From Candidatus Zipacnadia bacterium (GTDB lineage Bacteria; Armatimonadota; Zipacnadia; Zipacnadales; UBA5352), in contig JALGTR010000002.1 in NCBI GenBank assembly GCA_029821265.1, positions 1 through 43,551 of the forward strand: 43,551 nt of DNA, given 5' to 3'. Positions 7,540 through 14,511 of the stretch are shown here, in pieces. Position 1 is the stretch's first letter, and the number at the start of each line of letters is the position of its first letter. The notes beneath the pieces were generated by a model. That model made no database searches and had not been told where the DNA came from. It worked only from the letters and a program-made list of their open reading frames with translations. The position numbers were made by a program, and so were the translations under genes.

Positions 7540-8448
7540 ATGAACAGCATCCTGGAAACGAGTGACCTGAAACGATTGAAGAAGGCGATCCGCGGAGCGG
7601 TCAGCGACCACGCGTGGCTCGCCATCATCGGAGACGCGGGCAGCGGCAAGACCACCGCTGTCAACACCGTGCTCGCCGACATGCCCACCGTGGCCGCGAT
7701 CCAGCCGCCATGCCTGCGTGCCGAGAAGATCGACATCGGCTACGTGCTCTCGTGGTGCGTCTGGGGGCTGCAACAGCACGGCCAGGGCGAGGGAGAGAAC
7801 CCGCGCCGGAGCCTCGCGGCCCGCGAGGTGCAGGCCTGCCGTTTCCTCGGCGAGGCCGCGCAGGGCCGTGAGGTGGTGATCGTGCTCGAAGAGTCGCAGC
7901 GCCTCCACTGGCGCACCATGACGAGCCTCAAGCGCATGCGCGAGATGAGCTTCGCCGGGCAGAGCCCGCTCTTCACGCTCATCCTCGTGGGCCAGCCTGA
8001 ACTCCGCCAGCGGCTCGCGATCCGACGCGAGGTCAACTACCGCTGCCAGCGGCTCGACGTGCGCGGCCTCAGCCCGAGCGAGTTCGCGGTCTATGCCGAC
8101 ATGGAGGGCTGGGGCAAGCTCGCCACGCCCGACGCGCTCGACCGGCTCGAGCAACTCACGTGGGACGATCAGAACGGGCGATCCTACATCCACGTGCAGG
8201 CCAAGCTCGACGACGCATCCCACCTGGCCAACGTGCGCGGCCACAAGCGCATCGAGGTCGGCGACGTGGACGACGTGTTCACCTCGCTCGTGGCGCGACG
8301 GGTCAAGGTCGGCATGACCTATGGCCGGCTCGGCAAATTGATCGGCGAGCCGAAATCGAGCGTGCACGCCGCGCTGGAAGCTGGCGTCGGGCCTGTGTTC
8401 GAGAAGGCGCGTGAAGCCATCGAGAAGGCCGAGCGCAAGACAGCATAG
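7540..8448 (+). CDS. MuB-type AAA+ ATPase, target-DNA activator
   Basis: A 302-residue ATPase with Walker A GDAGSGKT (31-38), a Walker B-like strand EVVIVLEES (111-119) and sensor residues in LILVGQPELRQRL (MuB/ExeA/TniB style). The C-terminal domain (after ~240) has the helical MuB DNA-binding look. MuB proteins form filaments on target DNA, recruit the transposase and give target immunity. A GTG at 7537 directly precedes ATG 7540; the ATG was taken. Note that a DnaB helicase is encoded just after it. Confidence 0.93.
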   Translation: MNSILETSDLKRLKKAIRGAVSDHAWLAIIGDAGSGKTTAVNTVLADMPTVAAIQPPCLRAEKIDIGYVLSWCVWGLQQHGQGEGENPRRSLAAREVQACRFLGEAAQGREVVIVLEESQRLHWRTMTSLKRMREMSFAGQSPLFTLILVGQPELRQRLAIRREVNYRCQRLDVRGLSPSEFAVYADMEGWGKLATPDALDRLEQLTWDDQNGRSYIHVQAKLDDASHLANVRGHKRIEVGDVDDVFTSLVARRVKVGMTYGRLGKLIGEPKSSVHAALEAGVGPVFEKAREAIEKAERKTA

Positions 8449-8456
8449 GAGCGCGC

Positions 8457-8750
8457 ATGAAACTCTTCACGACCAAGGATTGCGGCCGCTGCCAAGAGGT
8501 CAAGCGCCTGCTCGACGAGGCCGAGATCCAATATGCCGAGTTCGACATGATGCGCTCCGAGGGCATCTGCGCATACTGCATGATCGTCGAGGCCAAGCGC
8601 GAGCTGCCGTTGCTCGTCGACCCTGAGGGCTGCCAGTGGGCCGGGCGAGCGGCAGTCGTAAGGGCTGAGCGACTGCTCAATGCCCAGCGCTATATCGAGC
8701 GGTCAGAGGCCGCGCAGGAACAAGCTGATGCAAGCCTCATACAAGAGTGA
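8457..8750 (+). CDS. Glutaredoxin/thioredoxin-like protein, 97 aa
   Basis: MKLFTTKDCGRC places a CxxC redox pair at C9-C12 after the first strand, as in glutaredoxins. The rest keeps the short alpha/beta order with a cis-Pro-like LPLLVD. It could reduce a phage enzyme; candidates in this window are the PAPS-reductase-like protein (10614) or a ribonucleotide reductase of the host. The extra CAYC pair in the middle is unusual. ATG 8457 follows the MuB-type gene by 8 bases. Confidence 0.75.
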   Translation: MKLFTTKDCGRCQEVKRLLDEAEIQYAEFDMMRSEGICAYCMIVEAKRELPLLVDPEGCQWAGRAAVVRAERLLNAQRYIERSEAAQEQADASLIQE

Positions 8751-9078
8751 CAACCTACCCGACGCGGTGGCCGCGTATCTGCGCTGCCACTGCGCCGGCC
8801 GAGCCAACGCCCAGACCAAGAAGCGCATCGCGCAGGCGCTGGGCATCGACATGCGGGAGCTGCACGACGTGGTCGCCGCGCTCATCGAGCGCAAGCGCAT
8901 GCCGATCTGCAGCGCATGCCGAGAGCCGATGGGCTACTACCTCGCGACCGCGGCGGGTGACCGCCGCGAGACCGTGCACGCACTACGCCGCCGTGCTATT
9001 GCTATCTGGCGGCGAGCCACCGCGTTGAAGTGCTCGCCGCTCTATCCTGGGGTCCCCAAACAGGGTCAACTGTTCTAA
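8728..9078 (+). CDS. Hypothetical winged-helix/zinc protein, 116 aa
   Basis: ATG 8728 lies inside the end of the glutaredoxin-like gene; GGAA upstream is a modest ribosome site. Residues 22-50 (NAQTKKRIAQALGIDMRELHDVVAALI) read as a helix-turn-helix, followed by CSAC, half of a zinc ribbon. Possibly a DNA-binding accessory factor for replication, because it precedes the DnaB gene. Function not recognised. Confidence 0.6.
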   Translation: MQASYKSDNLPDAVAAYLRCHCAGRANAQTKKRIAQALGIDMRELHDVVAALIERKRMPICSACREPMGYYLATAAGDRRETVHALRRRAIAIWRRATALKCSPLYPGVPKQGQLF

Positions 9079-9088
9079 GGAGATCATC

Positions 9089-9289
9089 ATGGTATCGACA
9101 ATCAAGCCACGACCGGGCATAACGACTTGCCTCCGCTGCCACCGCGATTGGCGCTCACCGGACGTGCCGCGACTCCGGATCTGCCCACGCTGCACCAGGG
9201 TCAACGAACACGCCCAACGCACTGGCCGTCCGCATCCCGCCCGCGTGCGACTGTCGCGGCCAGCGACCCGAGGAGACGCATCAGAATGA
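9089..9289 (+). CDS. Small zinc-ribbon protein, 66 aa
   Basis: AAGGAG precedes ATG 9089. Two CxxC pairs, CLRC (about 14-17) and CPRC (about 32-35), 15 apart, form a typical zinc ribbon; the rest is basic. It overlaps the helicase start by ATGA. Likely nucleic-acid binding; a partner of the helicase is possible from position. Confidence 0.65.
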   Translation: MVSTIKPRPGITTCLRCHRDWRSPDVPRLRICPRCTRVNEHAQRTGRPHPARVRLSRPATRGDASE

Positions 9290-10614
9290 TCGCTGCCCCA
9301 TCCACTCGGCAACAGCCCCAGAACCTCGACGCCGAGATGGCTGTGCTCGGCGCCATGCTGCTCGACGCCGAGGCCGCGGACGAGGCCATCGAGGCGCTGA
9401 CCGCTGAGCACCTCTACAGCCGCGCCAACCAGATCGTGTTCACGGCCATCGCCGAGATGCGCGACCAACAGCAGGCCATCGACGCGGTCATCCTCCGCGA
9501 GCGTCTCCAGTCCGCTGGCACGCTCGACAAGGCCGGCGGTGCGGGCTACATCATGGCGCTGTTCGACGCGGTGCCCACCTCGGCCAACGTGGGCTACTAC
9601 ATCGACATCGTGCGCAAGGCCTGGCTCCGCCGTCGCATCATCAGCGTGGGCCGCAACATGGTCAGTGATGCCTACGACGGCGACGACATCGATGACATGC
9701 TCGACAAGGCCGAGCAGGACGTGCTCGCGATCAACGATGGCCGCGGGGGCGAGTTGTCCATGAGCGACATCCTCGCTGGCCTCTTCGACACGATCGATGC
9801 CGGCGGCGTCGGCGCGGACGCCGTGCCCACCGGGTTCTACGATCTCGACGACCTCGTCGGCGGGATGCGCAAGAGCGAGTTCATCGTCGCCGCGGCGCGG
9901 CCCAGCATCGGCAAGACGAGTTGGTGCCTCAACGTGGCGCTGCACGTCGCGATCGAGCACAGCACACCCGTGGCGGTCTTCTCCCTGGAGATGGGCGCCG
10001 AGCGCGTCGCACAGAACATGCTCGCCATGCACGCACGGGTCGACGGCGCCCGGCTGGGCAAGGGCCTGATCTCCGATACCGAGTGGGCGGCCGTGACATT
10101 GTCAACTGGCGAACTCACCGCAGCGCCCGTGTTCGTCGACGACACGACCCCGCTCTCGATCCGAGAGTTGCGTGCACGCGCTCGCCGGCTGCATCAGCGG
10201 CATAACATCGGCCTCGTGATCGTGGACTACCTCCAGCTCCTCGACGCACCCGACCGCCGCCGCGATGGCCGCGTGGGCGAGTTGGGTGCGGTAAGCCGCG
10301 GGCTCAAGGCCTTGGCCAAGGAATTGCGGATCCCCGTGCTCGCGGCCGCGCAACTCAACCGCGGCGCGGAGGGCGACGGCGACAAGCCCCGCAAGCCCCG
10401 CATGTCGAACCTGCGCGAGTCGGGCTCGATCGAGCAGGATGCGGACGTTGTCCTGCTCCTGCATCGGGACGACTACTACGACCCCGACGAGCGCCCCGGC
10501 ATCGCAGACGTGATCGTGGCCAAGGATCGCAACGGCCCGACCGGCCAGATCGAGCTGGTCTTCCGTCGCGAGATCATGCGGTTCGAGAGTCTATCACGAC
10601 AAACCGTATCGTGA
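9286..10614 (+). CDS. dnaB: Replicative DNA helicase DnaB
   Basis: A 442-residue hexameric helicase. The N-terminal helical domain (about 12-110, with AEMAVLGAMLLD) is followed by the RecA-type motor: Walker A ARPSIGKT (204-211), Walker B LVIVDYLQLL (D314) and the DnaB motifs SLEMG and NLRESGSIEQDAD. Start ATG overlaps the preceding stop; longer in-frame starts run through another gene and are rejected. Length is near the usual 450-470. It would load at the fork made after strand transfer; no DnaC-like loader was recognised. Mu itself borrows the host helicase, so a phage DnaB here is uncommon. Confidence 0.97.
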   Translation: MIAAPSTRQQPQNLDAEMAVLGAMLLDAEAADEAIEALTAEHLYSRANQIVFTAIAEMRDQQQAIDAVILRERLQSAGTLDKAGGAGYIMALFDAVPTSANVGYYIDIVRKAWLRRRIISVGRNMVSDAYDGDDIDDMLDKAEQDVLAINDGRGGELSMSDILAGLFDTIDAGGVGADAVPTGFYDLDDLVGGMRKSEFIVAAARPSIGKTSWCLNVALHVAIEHSTPVAVFSLEMGAERVAQNMLAMHARVDGARLGKGLISDTEWAAVTLSTGELTAAPVFVDDTTPLSIRELRARARRLHQRHNIGLVIVDYLQLLDAPDRRRDGRVGELGAVSRGLKALAKELRIPVLAAAQLNRGAEGDGDKPRKPRMSNLRESGSIEQDADVVLLLHRDDYYDPDERPGIADVIVAKDRNGPTGQIELVFRREIMRFESLSRQTVS

Positions 10615-11399
10615 TGAAGCTAACCCAACAACCGCTCTGGTTCGAGTCCACAGAGGCCAAGGTCACCGAGGCCGTCGAGTTCATGCGCGATCACGAACCA
10701 CCCGAAGGCTACGGCCTGGGCTTCTCCGGCGGCAAGGACAGCATCGTGCTCCACTGGCTGGCAGAGCGAGCGGGCGTCACGTTCCGGGCGCACTACGCGG
10801 ACACCACCGTTGACCCGCCAGAGCTGCGGCGGTTCATCCGCAAGCACTACCCGCACGCCCGGTGGGTGCGCAGGCGTAAGGAGCATATGTGGCAGAGGAT
10901 GATTGCTAAGCGCATGGTGCCAACACGAGTGAGGCGATGGTGCTGTCATGAATACAAGGAGGTGGGTTCCTCCATCACACGAGAGCGGCATGTCCTCCTC
11001 GGCATTCGCGCCGAAGAGAGCGCGCGACGCAAAGCCTATCCGCGCCACCACATGCACACGGGCGGTTTTCACACTCACCTCTATTACCCCGCGCTCTGGT
11101 TCAACCTGGCCGACGTGTGGGAGATTATCGAGGGCGAGGGCCTGCCATACCCCGCCCTCTACGACGAGGGCTTCGATCGGCTGGGCTGTGTCGTCTGCCC
11201 CTTCCGCAGCGGCAACGCACACACCCCCTGGGAGGAGCGGTGGCCGCGGCACTATCGCCAGTTCAAACGATGCCTCTGCAGGCTCGTTGACAACAGCAAG
11301 CGGTATTGGTTCCTACGCAACGTCCACGATGGCTACCAACTGTATGACCTATGGCGGTGCGGAAACGGCGCGCTACGCGGCAGGGAGGTGCACGAATAG
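10614..11399 (+). CDS. PAPS reductase/DndC-like adenylyl-transfer enzyme
   Basis: A 261-residue protein of the PP-loop N-type ATP pyrophosphatase fold: GFSGGKDSIVLHW (SGGKDS at 38-43). Cysteines WCCHEYK (mid) and CVVCPFR (late) could hold a cluster or act in sulphur transfer. Family members include PAPS reductase, DndC (DNA phosphorothioation) and phage proteins of unknown role. The start overlaps the dnaB stop (TGATG). No dndB/D/E partners are present, so DNA sulphur modification is not supported beyond this one gene; a stand-alone nucleotide or tRNA activity is equally possible. Confidence 0.8.
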   Translation: MKLTQQPLWFESTEAKVTEAVEFMRDHEPPEGYGLGFSGGKDSIVLHWLAERAGVTFRAHYADTTVDPPELRRFIRKHYPHARWVRRRKEHMWQRMIAKRMVPTRVRRWCCHEYKEVGSSITRERHVLLGIRAEESARRKAYPRHHMHTGGFHTHLYYPALWFNLADVWEIIEGEGLPYPALYDEGFDRLGCVVCPFRSGNAHTPWEERWPRHYRQFKRCLCRLVDNSKRYWFLRNVHDGYQLYDLWRCGNGALRGREVHE

Positions 11400-11421
11400 C
11401 GAACAGAGAAACAGTGACAGC

Positions 11422-11439
11422 GCCGGCAACGTCGCCGGC
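11422..11439 (+). other. Intergenic hairpin before gam
   Basis: GCCGGC 11422-11427 and GCCGGC 11434-11439 pair across a 6-base loop in the 66-base gap between the PAPS-reductase-like gene and gam. No T-run follows, so it may be an RNA-stability or attenuation element. Confidence 0.35.
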
Positions 11440-11465
11440 TCACCCTAACCCGATTGGAGGTCAGA

Positions 11466-12047
11466 ATGGCGAAGGCGAAAACGAAGGAGTCAGTGTATCG
11501 GAGCACAGCGGACATCGACGCTGCGCTGGGCGAGATGATCGCCCTCGAGCTGGAGGCGCAACACAAGACCGTGCGCATCCGTCAGAAAATGGCCGCGCTG
11601 CAACAGGAGATGGTCGCCGAGGCGGGCGAGATCCCCGGCAAGACCAAGGCGATCGAGGATCAGATCAAGCTCTTCTGCCAGGCACATCCCGAGGTGTTCG
11701 GCGACAAGCAGACGCTCGATCTCAATAACGGCTCGGTGTCCTTCCGCGAGGGCAACCCCTCCGTGAAGATCGCCGGCAAACACGACGAGGACGGCGCGCT
11801 GGAGAAGTGCCGCGAACTGAACTATCCGCAGTTCGTGGCCACGTCGCCGCGGCTCGACAAGGAGGCCATCTTGCGCGCTGTGCGCGAGGAACAGATCACC
11901 GCCGAAGAGCTGGCCAATCTCTGGATGCGCGTCGAACAGCGCACCACGTGGACGGTCAAGCCCAACGTGCCAGAGGAGATCAAGGGCATTCTCGACGAGA
12001 CGGAGACGGCGATCAAGGCCGGCAAGAAGAAGAAGGCAGCGGCATAG
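11466..12047 (+). CDS. gam: Gam-like host-nuclease inhibitor
   Basis: A 193-residue helical protein matching the Mu Gam family: long N-terminal helices (AALGEMIALELEAQ), central strand region (LDLNNGSVSFREGNPSVKI) and the conserved LDKEAIL motif, with a Lys/Ala tail. Mu Gam is a Ku-like dimer that threads onto double-strand DNA ends and blocks exonucleases. GGAGG lies 5 bases before ATG 11466. Its place in the early operon after replication genes matches Mu. Confidence 0.92.
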   Translation: MAKAKTKESVYRSTADIDAALGEMIALELEAQHKTVRIRQKMAALQQEMVAEAGEIPGKTKAIEDQIKLFCQAHPEVFGDKQTLDLNNGSVSFREGNPSVKIAGKHDEDGALEKCRELNYPQFVATSPRLDKEAILRAVREEQITAEELANLWMRVEQRTTWTVKPNVPEEIKGILDETETAIKAGKKKKAAA

Positions 12048-12056
12048 GCAGTCGAT

Positions 12057-12083
12057 GGGCAGGCGGCACATCGCCGCCTGCCC
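12057..12083 (+). other. Strong 11-bp intergenic hairpin
   Basis: GGGCAGGCGGC (12057-12067) and its exact complement GCCGCCTGCCC (12073-12083) flank a 5-base loop just after gam. There is no T-tract, so Rho-independent termination is unlikely; it probably stabilises or separates transcript segments. Confidence 0.5.
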
Positions 12084-12103
12084 GCTCTGACAAGGAGGAG
12101 AAC

Positions 12104-12325
12104 ATGCAAAACCCACCCATAGCATATCTGATTGGTGGCCCCCACGATCTGATGAAACTCGCAGTAGAGCCCGTCGATAACACGAAACCGCCCAACACTC
12201 TGTACCTCACGTTCCCGGCAGACCCCCATGCCCCGTGGGACGGACTGCGGCGTGCCCGCTACGAGCGGTGGCAGCAGATGCGGTTCGGTTACATATATCT
12301 CTATGCTGGCGATGAAGAGGCCTGA
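12104..12325 (+). CDS. Hypothetical protein, 73 aa
   Basis: AAGGAGGAG precedes ATG 12104. The product has hydrophobic strands (IAYLIGGPHDLMKLAV, LYLTFPAD, FGYIYLYAGDEE), suggesting a compact beta-rich fold. The stop is one base from the next ATG. No family recognised. Confidence 0.6.
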   Translation: MQNPPIAYLIGGPHDLMKLAVEPVDNTKPPNTLYLTFPADPHAPWDGLRRARYERWQQMRFGYIYLYAGDEEA

Positions 12326-12326
12326 G

Positions 12327-12881
12327 ATGGCAACGGCAACCAAACGAAAAGCACAAACGAGGATGAACGCGCGGCGTGCGTTCCTTGGGCTGTGCAATCA
12401 GCACGGCATCTCAGACGATGACAGGCACTCGATCATCAGTTCGATCACGGGCGGACGGACCGAGAGCGTGGCCAACCCCAAGCGCGGCAAAGCCACGGCA
12501 ACGACAGTCGAGATCATCGACGCCATCCAATGGGTCGAAGGTCAGTATGGCAGAAGTGAGCACTCGCCCAAGGCCAGGCCCGAGCGGCACATGCCAGCGG
12601 ATGCTGACTGGGTGGAGATCCCCCATTGCCCCGTGCGGCCGGGCATGGCCACCGCGGCTACCGTCAAGAAGATCCTCGCCATGGCCCGCGCCGCGTTGGG
12701 CCTGCACTGGCAGGAGCGGCTCGCTGGCCTCGCGCTCGGCGACCACAAGCGCAACCCGATCCCCCCGTTCCACCGCGCCCGCGCGGCCGCGGTGGCTGGA
12801 GGCATCGGCGAGCAGCTCGCGGAGTTGCCCGAGCGCGAGGCGGCGAAGGTGATCCAATTACTCAGCAGGAGGAAGTGGTGA
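12327..12881 (+). CDS. Mu gp16-like (DUF1018) protein
   Basis: A 184-residue protein. The N-terminal part (RRAFLGLCNQHGISDDDRHSI) matches the opening of DUF1018/Mu gp16 proteins, in which a short helical segment is followed by an (S/T)GG(R/K)ES motif (here ITGGRTESV). Members lie between gam and the middle regulator in Mu-type phages, as here. Biochemical role unknown; a regulatory or DNA-binding part is presumed. ATG 12327 is one base after the previous stop. Confidence 0.8.
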   Translation: MATATKRKAQTRMNARRAFLGLCNQHGISDDDRHSIISSITGGRTESVANPKRGKATATTVEIIDAIQWVEGQYGRSEHSPKARPERHMPADADWVEIPHCPVRPGMATAATVKKILAMARAALGLHWQERLAGLALGDHKRNPIPPFHRARAAAVAGGIGEQLAELPEREAAKVIQLLSRRKW

Positions 12882-12882
12882 C

Positions 12883-13089
12883 ATGATAGCGACCGAGTCG
12901 GGCACGCGATGGATCTATCCCCGGACAGCCGCGGACCGACTCGGCGTTGACGTGCGAACGATCTACCGCTGGATACGGGATGGCTGGCTCGACTCTCGTA
13001 ACGTCGGCGTGCGCAAGACGCGCGTGTCGGCCGCGAGCGTCGAGCGCCTCATCGAACGACAATCACTCGAACGGCAAGGAGAATGGTAG
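12883..13089 (+). CDS. Excisionase/MerR-like HTH protein, 68 aa
   Basis: The sequence IYPRTAADRLGVDVRTIYRWIRDGWL is an HTH_17/excisionase-type helix-turn-helix, followed by a wing and a short basic tail. GGAGG precedes ATG 12883. It occupies the place of the Mu middle regulator Mor, but it is not visibly Mor-like; it may activate the leader promoter near 13410. This link is inference. Confidence 0.75.
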   Translation: MIATESGTRWIYPRTAADRLGVDVRTIYRWIRDGWLDSRNVGVRKTRVSAASVERLIERQSLERQGEW

Positions 13090-13364
13090 TGGACGAGAAT
13101 CAAACAACGATGGCAGATGCAGAGAGCTTGGACAAGCAGCCTGAGGCAACGCCTCCCGGGGGGTGCCCCGAGCCGATGGAGGCTCAGTTCGAGCACGTGA
13201 ACCACTGGGAGAACGTCACAGTATGCGGCATCACTCGCACGGACGTGATCTGGGCGGCGCTGGCCTGTGCCGTCGCGTGCCTCCTTGGCTGGCGATGGGA
13301 ATGGGCGGTGGTCGCGTTCGCCGCGGCCGCGGGCATCCGGGGCTTGGCCGCACACACAGACTAA
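13089..13364 (+). CDS. Membrane hairpin protein, possible holin, 91 aa
   Basis: GTG 13089 is placed 6-7 bases after AAGGAG and overlaps the preceding TAG; ATG 13083 is in frame but touches the ribosome site. The N-terminal half is polar and acidic; residues ~57-90 are two adjacent hydrophobic segments (WAALACAVACLLGW, WAVVAFAAAAG) with Trp at the turn. Such a membrane hairpin fits a holin-like protein next to the lipoprotein gene. Function not proven. Confidence 0.6.
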   Translation: MDENQTTMADAESLDKQPEATPPGGCPEPMEAQFEHVNHWENVTVCGITRTDVIWAALACAVACLLGWRWEWAVVAFAAAAGIRGLAAHTD

Positions 13365-13386
13365 GCGACACAAGCGACAGCGGCCC

Positions 13387-13415
13387 TATGAAGTGACGGA
13401 GATGGCGCGTACAAT
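13387..13415 (+). promoter_or_regulatory. Candidate middle/late promoter
   Basis: TACAAT (13410-13415) is a good -10 box; the -35 region (TATGAA, 13387-13392, 17 bases upstream) is poor, as in activator-dependent Mu middle and late promoters. It lies in the 141-base gene-free gap before the lysis/head genes, upstream of the long hairpin at 13449. Confidence 0.4.
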
Positions 13416-13448
13416 GTAGAGCAGACGAACACAGACCATCACCGCGGC

Positions 13449-13494
13449 GAGCCCTCGCGAGAGCCGGTAAGGCTTTTGCGGGGGCTTCCGTTTT
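13449..13494 (+). terminator. Long hairpin with T-tract (terminator/attenuator)
   Basis: Bases 13450-13465 pair with 13471-13486 to give a 16-bp stem (three or four G-U pairs) with loop GGTAA, then CCG and TTTT at 13491-13494. It ends 11 bases before the lipoprotein start, so it could end early transcripts or attenuate reading into the late genes. Together with the promoter at 13387-13415 it would define a short leader RNA of about 70 bases. Confidence 0.65.
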
Positions 13495-13505
13495 ATGGGG
13501 ACTCG

Positions 13506-13961
13506 ATGCGAAACCTCGCCCTCGTCATTCTGGTCGCTCTCGCTGGCTGTCGCGCACCCGCTGACCAGTCCGCAACTCAGCAGGCACGCAACGTCCAGCG
13601 CCAGACCGCGGAGGCTGGACACACGGCTCGCCAGGACGAGACGAGCATCACCGACCAGCGGCAGCAGCAGACGAGCGGCAGCGCGCCCGTCGCCACCACA
13701 GCCCGCGACGTCGGCGCCATGTCAGTGACCGCGAACGCTGAGTTCCACGACCTCGGCAAACACCAGCTCGAGCTGGAGAAGCAGCGCCAGCGATCGGCGG
13801 CGCGATACCAGGCCATGATGGTCGGCGTGCTGCTCGGCGTGACGCTTATCGCGTTCACCACGAGCCCGCTGTTCCGCGGCGGCACGGCCAAGACCACCGC
13901 CCGGCTGTTTGCGTTGGGCCTGATCGGCGTGTCGTGCCTCATCCCCCTGTTGATCCCGTAG
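13506..13961 (+). CDS. Lipoprotein with C-terminal membrane helices, possible spanin
   Basis: Residues 1-14 are a lipoprotein signal with lipobox LAGC (C15). A Gln/Ser/Thr-rich polar stretch follows (about 16-75), then a helical, coiled-coil-like segment (LELEKQRQRSAARYQ) and two hydrophobic segments at the end (VGVLLGVTLIAFTTS and LFALGLIGVSCLIPLLI). An outer-membrane lipid anchor joined to inner-membrane helices is the topology of a unimolecular spanin turned end for end, so a role in lysis is likely but not certain. No ribosome site is strong (GGGGACTCG). Confidence 0.65.
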   Translation: MRNLALVILVALAGCRAPADQSATQQARNVQRQTAEAGHTARQDETSITDQRQQQTSGSAPVATTARDVGAMSVTANAEFHDLGKHQLELEKQRQRSAARYQAMMVGVLLGVTLIAFTTSPLFRGGTAKTTARLFALGLIGVSCLIPLLIP

Positions 13962-13969
13962 AGGCGAGC

Positions 13970-14197
13970 ATGGCCACGAACACCGAGCGGATCGCACAGA
14001 TGGAGCAGGCCCGCAAGGGCGACGTCGAGAAGCTCGACGCAATCAAGTTGGTAGTCGATAGCAACGCCACGGCGCTCGGTGAGTTGCAGGTGAGCCATGC
14101 CGAGCACCTCCAGGCGCACAAGACCACGCGCCGCATCGCCACGGGCATCCTCGCCGCGGCGATGTTCTTGCTCGCGTTATTCGGACTGACGAAATGA
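13970..14197 (+). CDS. Coiled coil plus one membrane helix, XhlA-like
   Basis: Residues 1-50 are an amphipathic coiled coil (ERIAQMEQARKGDVEKLDAI), followed by a basic patch and one hydrophobic C-terminal helix (GILAAAMFLLALFGL). This is the build of haemolysin XhlA-type holin partners. Its neighbours, the lipoprotein before and the membrane hairpin at 13089, make a plausible lysis cassette. It overlaps the HU-like gene by ATGA. Confidence 0.6.
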   Translation: MATNTERIAQMEQARKGDVEKLDAIKLVVDSNATALGELQVSHAEHLQAHKTTRRIATGILAAAMFLLALFGLTK

Positions 14198-14511
14198 ACC
14201 AAGGCCAACTCATAGAGCGAATCGCTACCCGATGCAAAATCAGTCGGGAGTTCGCGACGGACACGATCCACGTCGTGCTCGACGAGATCGCGCTTGCGCT
14301 CTGCCGAGATGAGGAGGTCGTGCTCGTGAGGTTCGGCCGGTTCCGCAACCGGCGCTTCACCGAGCGCACGACCCGCAACCCACAGACGGGCCAGCCCGTG
14401 CACCTGCCCGCCCGGTTAAATCCAGAGTTCCGATCGGCCCCCGATCTCAAGCGCCGCGTGAACGAGGCGCAGGGGATCACGGGGATCGACCATAAGTGGA
14501 GTCGCGGCTGA
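14194..14511 (+). CDS. HU/IHF-like DNA-bending protein, 105 aa
   Basis: The sequence has the HU/IHF plan: N-terminal helices (LIERIATRCKISREFATDTI), FGRF turn (RFGRFRNRRF), the arm with RNPQTGQP (R-N-P-x-T-G, with the intercalating proline), and a Pro-Glu-Phe before the last helix (LNPEFRSAPDLKRRVN). HU and IHF are host cofactors of Mu transposition. Here the gene lies directly before the terminase genes, so packaging or late use is as likely. Overlaps the next gene by TGATG. Confidence 0.9.
   Translation: MNQGQLIERIATRCKISREFATDTIHVVLDEIALALCRDEEVVLVRFGRFRNRRFTERTTRNPQTGQPVHLPARLNPEFRSAPDLKRRVNEAQGITGIDHKWSRG

Noticed and set aside
9127..9285. Longer N-terminus for DnaB
   Set aside because: It overlaps the zinc ribbon gene in another frame and reads as Pro/Arg/Thr shadow sequence; ATG 9286 overlaps the previous stop.
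10614..11399. A DNA phosphorothioation (dnd) system
   Set aside because: Only one DndC-like fold is present; no DndA/B/D/E-like genes are recognised in the window.
14492..14507. ATAAGTGGAGTCGCGG as an internal transposase site
   Set aside because: It resembles the end site with a 1-base insertion but lies inside the HU-like gene, is single, and has no partner at 22 bases. Chance is likely.
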